The notes below the pieces were generated by a model. It ran no database searches and was not told the origin of the DNA. It was given only the letters and a program-made list of their open reading frames with translations. A stretch of DNA of 64,000 bases, from assembly GCA_039024295.1 (NCBI GenBank), contig JBCDIQ010000001.1, positions 1 to 64,000 of the forward strand. The letters are read 5' to 3'. Made by a program: the position numbers and the translations under genes. Source of the DNA: JBCDIQ01 sp039024295 (GTDB lineage: Bacteria > Bacteroidota > Bacteroidia > J057). Positions 9,144 to 17,933 of this stretch are shown piece by piece (the stretch's first letter is position 1; every line of letters starts with the position of its first letter).

Positions 9144-9569
9144 ATGTCAAAAAAATGGCCCTATAGGTTCGTGCTAGGGGGAATTATACTCCTTTTAGGA
9201 CTTGCTTTAGGTATTCATTCACATACCCGTAAAGGTGTGGCCTTCCTGTTCTATGGCCAATCATATGACCAAGATTGTATCATCGCGGAGTTCTCGTTAA
9301 ATAAGGAGAAAGTAATGCAGCAATTGAATTCGTGTGAATCAGGCGGCATTTTTGCGCTCCCAGCAATGGGGGGATTTGGGAGTGATTCTTATACAAGCCT
9401 TGATAGCCTGTATATCAACCTATATGATCTGGATTGTGAATTGATCACCCGTAAGGCTGAACCCATTGACTTTTTATTCAAAAAGTGCATCACCATAGAA
9501 TTTTATCCCAAGGTTAACTACAACATTGAAGTCACAAGTCAATTTACCTGTGACAAACTGGATATTTAA
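9144..9569 (+). CDS. Hypothetical membrane-anchored or exported protein
   Basis: A 141-residue protein of unknown function. Residues about 8-25 (YRFVLGGIILLLGLALGI) form one membrane helix or uncleaved signal anchor, leaving ~115 residues outside. That part has several Cys residues (DCIIAE, NSCESGG, DLDCEL, FKKCIT, FTCDKL), enough for disulfides in the periplasm. Start ATG 9144 is the only one that keeps the helix. It follows radA by 59 bp and is convergent with the DUF2891 gene, with 8 bp between stops. I do not recognise a family. Confidence 0.55.
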   Translation: MSKKWPYRFVLGGIILLLGLALGIHSHTRKGVAFLFYGQSYDQDCIIAEFSLNKEKVMQQLNSCESGGIFALPAMGGFGSDSYTSLDSLYINLYDLDCELITRKAEPIDFLFKKCITIEFYPKVNYNIEVTSQFTCDKLDI

Positions 9570-9577
9570 TGGCATCC

Positions 9578-10711
9578 TCAATGCTGGTCCAACGCATACA
9601 CAGCAAAGGAGGCCAGCCAATGCGTCCCCACATAATCTCCAGAAGCGATATGAGGCAAAGTTGCTTGAATGTGAGCTTCATAGGCCTCTTTCATCTTCTT
9701 TATTGCAGGATGTTTTTTGGGTAATTGCCGGGAGATACGACGCATGCACCATGCTCGGCTCAGGTTGAGGCCATCCAGGTGTACAATCTGAGGATCGCTG
9801 CGGTCGGCTACTTCGGCGGGCGTGAGCAACGGATGAGCTTTTCCTTTGGCAAGGCTGGGCAGAAAATGCTCAAACCATTCTGCAAATCCCTCCGGTCCCA
9901 GCACCCGTCCCATGAGATCCGCCTCTTGCAAACAAGGTGATAGGAAATCGGAGCCCCCCGGCTCCCACGATGCCGGACAATCGTTGTCTTCGAGAAAATA
10001 GGCGCGAGCAGTTTGTTCAAGCAAGTCCTGAAACTCCGTAAGCCCTCGAAAAGCAGCATAATCCCACGCAAAGGCGAGCCCAAAGGCGGTATTAGGATGT
10101 ACGCCCGTACGAATCGGATACGTTTGCCGAGGCAAAAAATCCTGGTACCGCTCCACAATAGTGATGGTAAGGGGCTCCAGGTTTTTGGCAATTTCCTGCC
10201 CAAGGGGATCTTCCCAGCTTTCCACTTCCTGTGCCAGTTTAAGCAGCCATGCCCAGCCGTACGTTCGCTCAAAAGACTTTCGATTTTTCTGATGGAAATA
10301 AGCCGTCTCCTGCAGCAGGTTAGACCGGCTCAGGTTAGCCGCCAATGCCTTGCGGATTTCGTCTGCTTCAGGCATTTCAGGGTACAGCTTGAGCAGCCGC
10401 ACCAGCATCCAATGCCCATGTACAGCGGAATGCCAATCATAGCATCCATAAAAGGCTGGGTGTAACCTTCGGGGCTCCTGTAAATCTCCTGCTTCATTGA
10501 TCACATGGCCCGGTTTGTAGGGGTACGGCTGCTGGATGCAACTTAATGCAAGCTTTGCAAAGTGTGAGGCACCCTCTTCGGTGAGTCGCCATTCGGCCCC
10601 TTCATGGGTGAGCAGTAAAGCAGTAGAATCCTGAGATTTCATGGGCAAAGATAATGTCAGCAGATTCAGAGCAGTAAGCAAAACCCCAGTAAAAAAAGAG
10701 AAAGGTTTCAT
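9578..10711 (-). CDS. DUF2891 family exported protein
   Basis: A 377-residue protein with a signal peptide (MKPFSFFTGVLLTALNLLTLSLPMKSQ) and a DUF2891 body. The family's conserved stretches are present: HPAFYGCYDWHSAVHGHWMLVRLL, FERTYGWAWLLKL, HPNTAFGLAFAWDYA, EPGGSDFLSPCLQEADLM, HLDGLNLSRAWCMRRI and GTHWLASFAVYAL. The conserved His, Trp and Asp residues, together with a predicted all-alpha barrel, recall alpha/alpha-toroid glycan-active enzymes. No activity is established to my knowledge, so any sugar-related role is only a suggestion. The gene stands alone. Confidence 0.85.
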   Translation of the reverse strand: MKPFSFFTGVLLTALNLLTLSLPMKSQDSTALLLTHEGAEWRLTEEGASHFAKLALSCIQQPYPYKPGHVINEAGDLQEPRRLHPAFYGCYDWHSAVHGHWMLVRLLKLYPEMPEADEIRKALAANLSRSNLLQETAYFHQKNRKSFERTYGWAWLLKLAQEVESWEDPLGQEIAKNLEPLTITIVERYQDFLPRQTYPIRTGVHPNTAFGLAFAWDYAAFRGLTEFQDLLEQTARAYFLEDNDCPASWEPGGSDFLSPCLQEADLMGRVLGPEGFAEWFEHFLPSLAKGKAHPLLTPAEVADRSDPQIVHLDGLNLSRAWCMRRISRQLPKKHPAIKKMKEAYEAHIQATLPHIASGDYVGTHWLASFAVYALDQH

Positions 10712-10781
10712 AAGTACATCTTAATACCTGAAATTATAGAAAATCTGGGGTTTGATGAGAAACTCTCCCTAAATTTCCCGC

Positions 10782-11132
10782 ATGAAACACATAAAACGCG
10801 CTGATCCTGTACTGGCCTCGCTGGACATAGCTGAGTCCCTTAAATATTACACCGAAAAACTGGGGTTTGTCGTCACATTTGAGTCGCCAGATTACGGCAT
10901 CGTGATGCGAGATGGGGTCGAAATTCATTTTTGGCTGGCCGATGACAAAATTTATCCTGAAAGTACCAGCTGCTATGTTCGGGTGGAAGGGATAGAAGCA
11001 CTATACGAAGAAGTCAAAGCCGCTGTGGAAATCCACCCCAATGGAAAGCTCGAAACCAAACCCTGGGGACAAAAGGAATTTGCCATTTCAGATGTGCACG
11101 GAAATTTGTTGCGCTTTGGGGAAGCAGGCTAA
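10782..11132 (+). CDS. VOC (glyoxalase/bleomycin resistance) family protein
   Basis: A 116-residue single-domain VOC protein. It has the beta-alpha-beta-beta-beta layout with the typical starts DPVLASLDIAESLKYYTEKLGF and YGIVMRDGVEIHFWLADD, and ends in EFAISDVHGNLLRFGE. Members include metal-dependent enzymes and drug-binding bleomycin resistance proteins. The sequence is closest in style to the BRP-like branch, which binds ligands rather than catalysing. Substrate is unknown. It lies between the DUF2891 gene (divergent) and the toxin-antitoxin pair with no sign of an operon. Confidence 0.85.
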   Translation: MKHIKRADPVLASLDIAESLKYYTEKLGFVVTFESPDYGIVMRDGVEIHFWLADDKIYPESTSCYVRVEGIEALYEEVKAAVEIHPNGKLETKPWGQKEFAISDVHGNLLRFGEAG

Positions 11133-11237
11133 TAAGTTCTTTGGGGATGTAAGTTTTCTCTGTGATGGACCAGTTGGTTGATACAGGTAAAATTACTACT
11201 TTTTGGGTAGGTCTCACGTGAGAATGAATAAAGTAAG

Positions 11238-11540
11238 TTGATGAATAAAGCAGCTATATTAAGTGCCCTATCCGAGAGCAGAACTGTCTTGAGAACACAA
11301 TATAATATTGCAAGAATAGGGTTATTTGGCAGCTATGCTAGCAATGCCCCTAGGCATAACAGTGACATTGATCTTGTGATTGAATTGGAAGAGGGCAAAA
11401 GGCTTGGCTTCAAAGAATCCTTTGAGCTGGAAAAGTATCTTCAAGAAGTGTTAAAAACAAAACGGATAGATATTGTAAACTTAAAATACATTAATCCCCT
11501 TATCGAGCACGAGATGGCACAATCAGTAGAGTATGTATGA
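11238..11540 (+). CDS. mntA: MntA-type nucleotidyltransferase antitoxin
   Basis: A 100-residue minimal nucleotidyltransferase. The defining GS...DxD motif is present as GLFGSYASNAPRHNSDIDLVIEL, with a third acidic residue near KRIDIVNLKYI. In type VII HepT/MntA systems this protein transfers AMP to the toxin and so neutralises it. The next gene encodes the matching HepT, and their frames overlap by 8 bp, giving translational coupling in the usual antitoxin-first order. The gene is AT-richer than radA or the E1 genes, in keeping with a mobile module. Confidence 0.85.
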   Translation: MMNKAAILSALSESRTVLRTQYNIARIGLFGSYASNAPRHNSDIDLVIELEEGKRLGFKESFELEKYLQEVLKTKRIDIVNLKYINPLIEHEMAQSVEYV

Positions 11541-11958
11541 AAAGAAAAATCTCACTTATATCCTTACTGCCCTAGAAGCAATTGAGAAATGTTTTATCTA
11601 CACGGATGGTATCGAATCTTCGGATGAATTTCTCGATCGAAATAATCAGATGAATTTTAATGCATGCCAAATTCTCCTTTTGGTCATTGGTGAGGAATCG
11701 AAAAAAATTGAAGAGAACCTGAAACATGAATACACAGATATTCCCTGGAGACTGATTTCCTCCCTGAGAAATAGGATAGCACATGATTATCGAAGTATTG
11801 ATCCATACATTTCTTTTGACATCATCAAAAACTACCTCCCAGAGTTGAAAGAGGTTCTAATTGATATGACACGAAAAGTACCGTTTGAAAGGCAACTGTT
11901 AGAAAAGGCCTTAAATACCTCTTATTACAAAAATATCAGATATCTTCTTGAACCGTAG
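11533..11958 (+). CDS. hepT: HepT-like (DUF86) ribonuclease toxin
   Basis: A 141-residue HEPN-fold toxin of the DUF86/HepT family. The catalytic motif R-x4-H-x-Y is intact as RNRIAHDY, including the Tyr that is AMPylated by MntA in studied systems. Upstream helices (ILLLVIGEESKKIEENL) match the family's dimer interface. Unchecked, such toxins cleave RNA; with MntA they act in plasmid or phage-related stress. It overlaps mntA by 8 bp. The frame is intact, so the pair looks functional. Confidence 0.88.
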   Translation: MYEKKNLTYILTALEAIEKCFIYTDGIESSDEFLDRNNQMNFNACQILLLVIGEESKKIEENLKHEYTDIPWRLISSLRNRIAHDYRSIDPYISFDIIKNYLPELKEVLIDMTRKVPFERQLLEKALNTSYYKNIRYLLEP

Positions 11959-12043
11959 TGCTGCCATGTCAGCTTACAAGTATTGGTGGATAACTCCCAA
12001 AATTTCTACTCAGCCCTTAGTTGTGTAGTATGATTGAACTCAC

Positions 12044-12688
12044 ATGACATTCCTAATCAACCGAACCTTACTTTTAGTAGCCATTAGCTTTTTAATTGCA
12101 ATCCCAGTTACCGCCCAAATGCCCGTCCACGAGGAACCTTACCATCAACCTGTGTGGCAAAATGAAGTGTTTCGACTGCTGGAAGTATTTGTTCCACCTG
12201 GTGACACCACTGCCTTTCATCGACACGAACACCCGATTTGCTACATTGTGCTAAAGGGAAGCAAGCTCTTTTTGCAGCAACCTACCCAAAATGGCCGAAC
12301 GGTCACCCTCCCTACAGGATACGCCGGAACACAAGGCGGGAGTATAGACACCCCGTTCATCCACCGTTTTGCGAATGTGGGAACGCAGGAAGTTCAAATT
12401 TATGCCCTGGAGCGATTGATACCCGGCACCAAGCCTACCGCAGATTCTGCCAACCTCGTTTTCCAACAGCGTGGGTTCACCTTGTACAAATTCTCTGTGC
12501 AACCAAAGTCAACGATAGATGTCCCTTATGGTATGCTCATCGTAGCCGGCCCTCCGGGAAATGTATTCATCAAACAGCAAAGGCGCAGGAAGCGCTTGAA
12601 ACGTGTATGGTTCCCTGTTAATCCCCAAAATGGCCCTGCCCAATTGGTGAGCAAAAAGAAATCAGCTGTGGTGTATGTGATCAGATAA
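12044..12688 (+). CDS. Exported cupin-like protein
   Basis: A 214-residue protein with a signal peptide (LLLVAISFLIAIPVTAQ). The mature part has a cupin-like core: VFRLLEVFVPPGDTTAFHRHEHPICYIVLKGSKLF, with candidate metal-binding His residues in HRHEH, and later FIHRFANVGTQEVQIYALER. The C-terminus is basic (KQQRRRKRLKRVW). Bacteroidota carry many small exported cupins of unknown role, and I cannot name a substrate. It precedes the serine hydrolase by 81 bp on the same strand, so co-transcription is possible. Confidence 0.65.
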   Translation: MTFLINRTLLLVAISFLIAIPVTAQMPVHEEPYHQPVWQNEVFRLLEVFVPPGDTTAFHRHEHPICYIVLKGSKLFLQQPTQNGRTVTLPTGYAGTQGGSIDTPFIHRFANVGTQEVQIYALERLIPGTKPTADSANLVFQQRGFTLYKFSVQPKSTIDVPYGMLIVAGPPGNVFIKQQRRRKRLKRVWFPVNPQNGPAQLVSKKKSAVVYVIR

Positions 12689-12769
12689 TGGAATGCTATC
12701 CCTTGATAAGTACCCACAATTTTCTGGTAAGAAGCTTTACCTTGGCAACATCAACAACCTACTGCTTTT

Positions 12770-14422
12770 ATGAAATACCTGTCACTAACCTTCTCCCTTT
12801 TCAGCTTTTTCCTTATGTCCACTGCCCAGATCCCTCAGCAAAAGGCAGTCGACAGCATTTTCGCCAAATGGTCAGAACCCGGCTCTCCTGGCGGCTCTCT
12901 TGGAATCATCCAGGACGGAAAATTGATTTATGCCAAAGGGTATGGATTGGCCAACCTGGAGTATGACCTCCCCAATACGGAAAAATCGGTCTTCCGAATT
13001 GGCTCCACCTCGAAGCAGTTTACGGCGGCCTGCATCGTATTACTTGCAGAACAGGGGAAGCTTTCCCTGGAAGATAAACTCTCTTCTTTCTTCCCGGACT
13101 TTCCTCCTTATGCAGACACCATCACGGTGAGTCATTTGCTCCATCACACCAGTGGCATTCGAGATTATTTGCAGCTCTCCTACCTAAAAGGCCTCAGAGG
13201 AGACGATTATTACACAGACAAGGACATCATGAAATGGTTGGTGAACCAATCATCCCTCAACTTTTCTCCCGGAGATGAATTTGTGTACAGTAATTCCGGC
13301 TATTGGTTATTGGGACAAATTGTTAATAAGGCCTCAGGCATGAACATGGCGGAGTTTGCCCAAAAAGAGATTTTTGAGCCGTTAGGCATGAATGAAACCC
13401 ATTTTCACAATGACCATGACCAAATTGTCAAAAATCGAGCTTCAGGCTACGCCCCCAAGAGGGAGGGAGGGTATCGAATTAGCATGACCACCCTCGATAT
13501 GATCGGAGATGGAGGTATTTTCACTACGATTGAAGACATCAAAAAATGGGATGATGCTTACTATGAGTCGAAGGTTCTGAGCAAAGAGTTCTGGGCAAAA
13601 ATGACGGAGAAAAATTCCTTAAACAGCGGTAAGGAAACCTCTTATGCTGCGGGCCTGTTCATAGATACCCACAAAGGACTGAATACAGTTAGTCACGGGG
13701 GGGCTTTTGTGGGATTTCGGGCAGAGCTTTTGCGGTTCCCGGACCAGCGATTTACAGTTGCGATTTTTGCCAATCGGGCAGATGCAAGCCCTAGCAGAAT
13801 GGCCTATCAGGTAGCTGATATTTTCTTGAAAGATTTGTACGTAGAAGAAAAGCCAGAAACAGAGGAACCAGAAGCCGTTGCACCAAATGACCCAGAATAT
13901 TTATTAGAACAACTTACGGGCAATTACGAAATCGAGCCTGGGGTTGAAGTAAAAATCTCTATTGAGAAAGACTCCCTATTCGTCACCCAGTTGTGGAATG
14001 AAGAGCACTACGCCATTTTCCGTACAGAAGGGAATACATTTAGCTTACCCACAAATTCAAAACTCACCTTTACCTTCACAGAACTTGAGGAGAATTTGAC
14101 CCAAAAATTGACCGTATCTCAGGGAGGAAGAAAAACGGTTACCAAACGTAAAGCACCGGTGGACCTATCTGAGTTGAAGCTATCAGATTACGTTGGGGCT
14201 TACTATTCAAAGGAATTGGATGCAACCTATCATTTGGAACTCCAGGAGGGGGAACTCATGGCCAGAATTGGCGAGGGAAAACTGAGAAAGTGCCGCTTCT
14301 TTGAATTGACAACATGTGACATGCCGATGGGCACGGCGACCTTTGAAAAAGCAAAAGGAAAGGTCACTAAGTTTATGCTGGATTCTGGCAGGGTGAAGAA
14401 TTTGGCGTTTGAGAAGCAGTAA
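12770..14422 (+). CDS. Serine hydrolase, class C beta-lactamase/PBP-like
   Basis: A 550-residue exported serine hydrolase. After a signal peptide (MKYLSLTFSLFSFFLMSTAQ) comes a beta-lactamase-fold domain with all three motifs: S79-T-S-K82 in RIGSTSKQF, Y173-S-N175 in VYSNSGYW, and HGG in VSHGGAFVGF near residue 310. Such proteins may be D-aminopeptidases, esterases or peptidoglycan-active enzymes; resistance cannot be inferred. A linker rich in Glu and Pro (EEKPETEEPEAVAPNDPEY) leads to two C-terminal lipocalin-like beta domains, common in this family in Bacteroidota. The frame is intact. Confidence 0.9.
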   Translation: MKYLSLTFSLFSFFLMSTAQIPQQKAVDSIFAKWSEPGSPGGSLGIIQDGKLIYAKGYGLANLEYDLPNTEKSVFRIGSTSKQFTAACIVLLAEQGKLSLEDKLSSFFPDFPPYADTITVSHLLHHTSGIRDYLQLSYLKGLRGDDYYTDKDIMKWLVNQSSLNFSPGDEFVYSNSGYWLLGQIVNKASGMNMAEFAQKEIFEPLGMNETHFHNDHDQIVKNRASGYAPKREGGYRISMTTLDMIGDGGIFTTIEDIKKWDDAYYESKVLSKEFWAKMTEKNSLNSGKETSYAAGLFIDTHKGLNTVSHGGAFVGFRAELLRFPDQRFTVAIFANRADASPSRMAYQVADIFLKDLYVEEKPETEEPEAVAPNDPEYLLEQLTGNYEIEPGVEVKISIEKDSLFVTQLWNEEHYAIFRTEGNTFSLPTNSKLTFTFTELEENLTQKLTVSQGGRKTVTKRKAPVDLSELKLSDYVGAYYSKELDATYHLELQEGELMARIGEGKLRKCRFFELTTCDMPMGTATFEKAKGKVTKFMLDSGRVKNLAFEKQ

Positions 14423-14555
14423 AAAAGGAGGGTATTTTAACTAGGTAAATATTCTTTTAGCTAGCTACAACAATTTTATTACTTAAGAACTAAGAAATTC
14501 AGCAAAAAGTCTGTGGATAAGATAGGTGCCACTACTCTTTATTGTTAGAACTTGA

Positions 14556-14613
14556 GATAAGGATTTTTATATTACTACTTAAGTCATTAAGTTGAGATAT
14601 AAAATTCCTTATC
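14556..14613. promoter_or_regulatory. 58-bp palindrome upstream of fic
   Basis: An imperfect palindrome centred between 14584 and 14585. The outer arms 14556-14572 and 14597-14613 pair at 16 of 17 positions. An inner stem, ACTTAA at 14577-14582 with TTAAGT at 14587-14592, has the same centre, with loop GTCA. It ends 52 bp before the Fic start. It could be an operator bound by a dimer, a cruciform, or an AT-rich hairpin in the fic leader. The wider gap 14423-14665 has nothing else I can support. Confidence 0.6.
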
Positions 14614-14665
14614 GTAACTTTAAGGAATAAATAGAGATAAGCATTCAATTGAGTGGCATAGGTCG

Positions 14666-15802
14666 ATGATACGCATTGAACAATATAAATCTGGGTATTT
14701 TCAAAAAAGTCCCACTGGCTACGAATTTTTCCTCCCCTCCAGAGTAAATGAACGATGGATTTGGGAAGATTCTCAATTAAGCCTCCTACTAGAAAAAGCA
14801 GCCATTAAGCTAGGAGAACTAAACTCGTTTTCTAAACTGGTCCCAAATATTGACCTATTCATTCAATTACACGTTACGAAAGAAGCGGTGATTTCAAGTA
14901 GAATAGAGGGTACTCAGACGCGTATTAATGAAGCACTGATGAATGAAGAGGAGATTAATCCTGAACGAAAAAATGACTGGAAGGAAGTAAATAATTATAT
15001 ACAAGCTCTGAATGGCGCAATTGAAGAACTTAAAATCCTACCTATTTCTTCTCGTCTATTACGAGAAACACACAAAATCATGCTAAACAGCGTAAGAGGG
15101 GAAAATAAAATGCCTGGAGAGTTTAGAAGAAGTCAAAACTGGATTGGAGGCAATAGCTTAGCGGATGCTGTTTTCATTCCTCCACATCATAATTATTTGG
15201 ACGAGCTAATGAGCGACCTAGAATATTTTATTCATAATGAGGAGATAAAAGTTCCAGACCTAATAAAAATTGCCATTGCACATTATCAGTTTGAAACGAT
15301 ACATCCATTTTTGGACGGGAATGGACGAATAGGGAGACTGCTAATTACCCTATTTTTAATTGATAAAGAAATATTAAATAAGCCGCTATTATACATTTCA
15401 GTGTTTTTTGAGAAGAATAAAGGTTTGTATTACGACAACCTAACATTTGTAAGAACACGAAACCAGATGAGTCAATGGATAAAGTATTTTCTTTCTGGTA
15501 TAGCAGAAACTGCCGAAAATGCATCGAAGACATTGTCCAATATACTTGATCTGAAGCTAAGGACTGAAACTAGAATTAACAGAGAGTTTGGTAGAAAAAG
15601 CCAAAGTGCAATAACACTGCTACAGTACCTTTTTCAAAAGCCAGTAATAAATGTAAAACAAGCACAAGAAGTCCTTGGGATGAGTTACAATGCATCAAAC
15701 GCATTAATCACTGATTTTATCATCGCTGGAATTCTAACTGAGATAACAGGTCATAGCAGAAATAGGATATTCATGTTCAGCGAATACCTAAATGAATTTT
15801 AG
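14666..15802 (+). CDS. Fic family protein (AMPylator-like)
   Basis: A 378-residue Fic protein. The active-site motif HPFLDGNGRIGR is complete, with catalytic His and the phosphate-binding GNGR. The N-terminal Fic_N region contains SSRIEG, matching the inhibitory (S/T)xxxE(G/N) motif that blocks ATP binding until relieved. The C-terminal ~90 residues (SAITLLQYLFQKPVINVKQAQEVLGMSYNASNALITDFI) form a winged helix-turn-helix that may bind DNA. Such proteins AMPylate themselves or targets and can regulate their own genes, which makes the palindrome upstream interesting. The gene is AT-rich relative to the E1 genes beside it. Confidence 0.92.
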   Translation: MIRIEQYKSGYFQKSPTGYEFFLPSRVNERWIWEDSQLSLLLEKAAIKLGELNSFSKLVPNIDLFIQLHVTKEAVISSRIEGTQTRINEALMNEEEINPERKNDWKEVNNYIQALNGAIEELKILPISSRLLRETHKIMLNSVRGENKMPGEFRRSQNWIGGNSLADAVFIPPHHNYLDELMSDLEYFIHNEEIKVPDLIKIAIAHYQFETIHPFLDGNGRIGRLLITLFLIDKEILNKPLLYISVFFEKNKGLYYDNLTFVRTRNQMSQWIKYFLSGIAETAENASKTLSNILDLKLRTETRINREFGRKSQSAITLLQYLFQKPVINVKQAQEVLGMSYNASNALITDFIIAGILTEITGHSRNRIFMFSEYLNEF

Positions 15803-15833
15803 GTTTCAGCTCTTGCAAAAATTCTCCTTCGCC

Positions 15834-17912
15834 TCACCACTCCAACAATTCCTCCAATTTCTCCTGAACCTTATCTGCATTGGGAAGCATGGCAGCTTCC
15901 AGAATAGAGTTCAGCGGTATCGCAGGTAGGCTTTCTGCCCCCATGGTAAAGACAGGTGCATCCAGCTTGGTGAAGCACGCCTGAGAGATTTGTCCTGCCA
16001 AAGATTCTGCAAAAGAGTTTTGCAAGCATTCTTCCGTCAGGACCAGAACTTTTCCATGCCGCTCTACGCCTGCCTGGATGGCCTCCCAATCGAGGGGCTC
16101 CAGAGAACGAAGGTCCAATATTTCAACGCGTCCCTCGAGGGATTTGCTTGCATTTCGCGCCCAGTGAACGCCCATGCCATATGCAATCACCAGACAACTA
16201 TCTCCCAGGCGAACCGCCTCCGGATCTGCTTCCTGATAGATTCGGGCCTTTCCTAAAGGTACTACATAATCATCGGATGGCTCAATGGTTTTGGCTTCCT
16301 TACTTCCAGGAACTTTGGACCAATACAGCCCTTTGTGTTCAAATAGTACAACTGGATTGGGATCAAGGAAGGCAGCTCGCAGCAAGCCTTTCATGTCAGC
16401 TGCATTGGACGGATACACCACTTTTACGCCCCGAATGGTGAGAATTGCCGATTCTACACTAGAAGAATGAAAGGGGCCTCCACTTCCATATGCACCAATT
16501 GGCACTCTAATCAAAGACTGAACGGGCCATTTCCCGTTTGACAGGTAGTAGGCCCGGCTTACCTCGGCGTATAGCTGGTTTACACCTGGCCAGATGTAGT
16601 CAGCAAATTGGATTTCGACAATCGGTTTGCAGTCGGTAGCTGACATGCCCACAGTACTCCCGATGATATATCCTTCCTGAATAGGGGTATTAAACACCCG
16701 TTGGTCGCCATATTTTTCTGCCAGTAATGCTGCTTCACGGAATACACCGCCCAGTGCTCCTCCCACATCTTGCCCATACAGCAGGGCCTCTGGATATGCT
16801 TGCAGAATGCCATCAACCGCATGGAGAGCGGCATCCACCATGACTACTTCCTCTCCTCCTTCAGGGGTTCGAACCCCCTGCTCTTCCGTTACCCCACCAG
16901 GTGCGTACATATGGGTGTACAAATCTTCTGGGCGGGGATCTTCTGCTGCCACGGCCTGGTCAAAATCAGCAAGAACCACTTGCTTGGCTTTCTCGCTCAA
17001 TTGGTCGAATAGCTCTTCCTTCACGCCCAATTGTAACAGGCTTTGGTGATAATGCACTAATGGGTCTTCCTGCTGATCTTCCACTAAGTCATCCCGGTAC
17101 CATTCTTTCCGCACCCCTGAGGTATGGTGGTTTAATAAGGGCACCTTGGCCTGTACCAAAATGGGGCGTTGCTCTGAACGTATTTTTAACAGGACTTCAT
17201 TCAATAAGCTATAGCAAGCAATGAAATCGGTTCCATCCACTACACAAGCCTCCATCCCTTTAAATCCACGAGCAAAATGGGCAGCAGGCTGTGCGTACAT
17301 CTCAGACCCTTTCGCAGAAATGCCCCATCCATTGTCCTGAACCAGGTACAAAATCGGAAGTTGATGCAAGGCGGCCATTTGCATGGCTTCCGAAACCTCC
17401 CCTTCTGTAAGGGCCCCATCCCCAATGGAACACACTGAAACCGGTGCAGGCCGATGGTCTCCCCACTGGTCCAGCCCTCGAACAGCCCGGTATTTTAACC
17501 CTTGGGCAACACCTGTTGCAGGAATTGCCTGCATACCTGTAGAAGAAGACTGGTGTAAAATCTTGGGTTTGTCCTTGTCTCGTAAGCTGGGATGGGAATA
17601 ATACGTTCTACCACCGGAAAACGGATCATCTCGCTTGGCCAGCAACTGTAGCATGAGGTCATAGGGTCGCATGCCGATCCCCAGCAGCATGGCATCATCA
17701 CGATAATAAGGCGACACAAAATCCTGGGGGAGCAACTGAAGCCCTAGGGCTAGCTGAATGGCTTCATGTCCCCTGGAGGTTGCATGAACGTATTTTCCTG
17801 TTACCTCTTTCCGCTCTTCGTATAGGGTAGCCATATGAGCGGCAGTTTGCATCAGCTCATAGGCCCGGAGCAAAGTCTGTATGTCAAGTGAAGTGGTGGT
17901 TGCTTCGAGCAT
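15834..17912 (-). CDS. Fused E1 alpha-beta 2-oxo acid dehydrogenase (canonical site)
   Basis: A 692-residue fusion of the E1 alpha and beta subunits of a branched-chain 2-oxo acid dehydrogenase-type complex, which decarboxylates a 2-oxo acid with thiamine diphosphate and passes the acyl group to E2 lipoyl domains. The alpha half (about 1-340) has an intact TPP/Mg motif: GDG with D165, and N194 in VQDNGWGIS. The beta half (about 350-692) has VVMVDAALHAVDGIL, LYGQDVGGALGGVFREAALLAEKYGDQRVFNTPIQEGYIIGSTVGMSATD and a C-terminal transketolase domain. It lies 21 bp downstream of another fused E1 on the same strand. Substrate is probably branched-chain oxo acids but is not fixed by sequence. Confidence 0.9.
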   Translation of the reverse strand: MLEATTTSLDIQTLLRAYELMQTAAHMATLYEERKEVTGKYVHATSRGHEAIQLALGLQLLPQDFVSPYYRDDAMLLGIGMRPYDLMLQLLAKRDDPFSGGRTYYSHPSLRDKDKPKILHQSSSTGMQAIPATGVAQGLKYRAVRGLDQWGDHRPAPVSVCSIGDGALTEGEVSEAMQMAALHQLPILYLVQDNGWGISAKGSEMYAQPAAHFARGFKGMEACVVDGTDFIACYSLLNEVLLKIRSEQRPILVQAKVPLLNHHTSGVRKEWYRDDLVEDQQEDPLVHYHQSLLQLGVKEELFDQLSEKAKQVVLADFDQAVAAEDPRPEDLYTHMYAPGGVTEEQGVRTPEGGEEVVMVDAALHAVDGILQAYPEALLYGQDVGGALGGVFREAALLAEKYGDQRVFNTPIQEGYIIGSTVGMSATDCKPIVEIQFADYIWPGVNQLYAEVSRAYYLSNGKWPVQSLIRVPIGAYGSGGPFHSSSVESAILTIRGVKVVYPSNAADMKGLLRAAFLDPNPVVLFEHKGLYWSKVPGSKEAKTIEPSDDYVVPLGKARIYQEADPEAVRLGDSCLVIAYGMGVHWARNASKSLEGRVEILDLRSLEPLDWEAIQAGVERHGKVLVLTEECLQNSFAESLAGQISQACFTKLDAPVFTMGAESLPAIPLNSILEAAMLPNADKVQEKLEELLEW

Positions 17913-17933
17913 AAATCAACTAGCGGTAGAGGA

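Noticed and set aside
12770..14422. Beta-lactam resistance gene
   Set aside because: The motifs only show a serine hydrolase of the class C fold; the C-terminal lipocalin-like domains point to peptidases or esterases and resistance cannot be inferred.
16861..16883. A tRNA T-arm-like sequence (GGGGTTCGAACCCC)
   Set aside because: It lies inside the E1 coding frame (GVRTPEGGEE region) and no acceptor stem, D-arm or anticodon arm fits around it.
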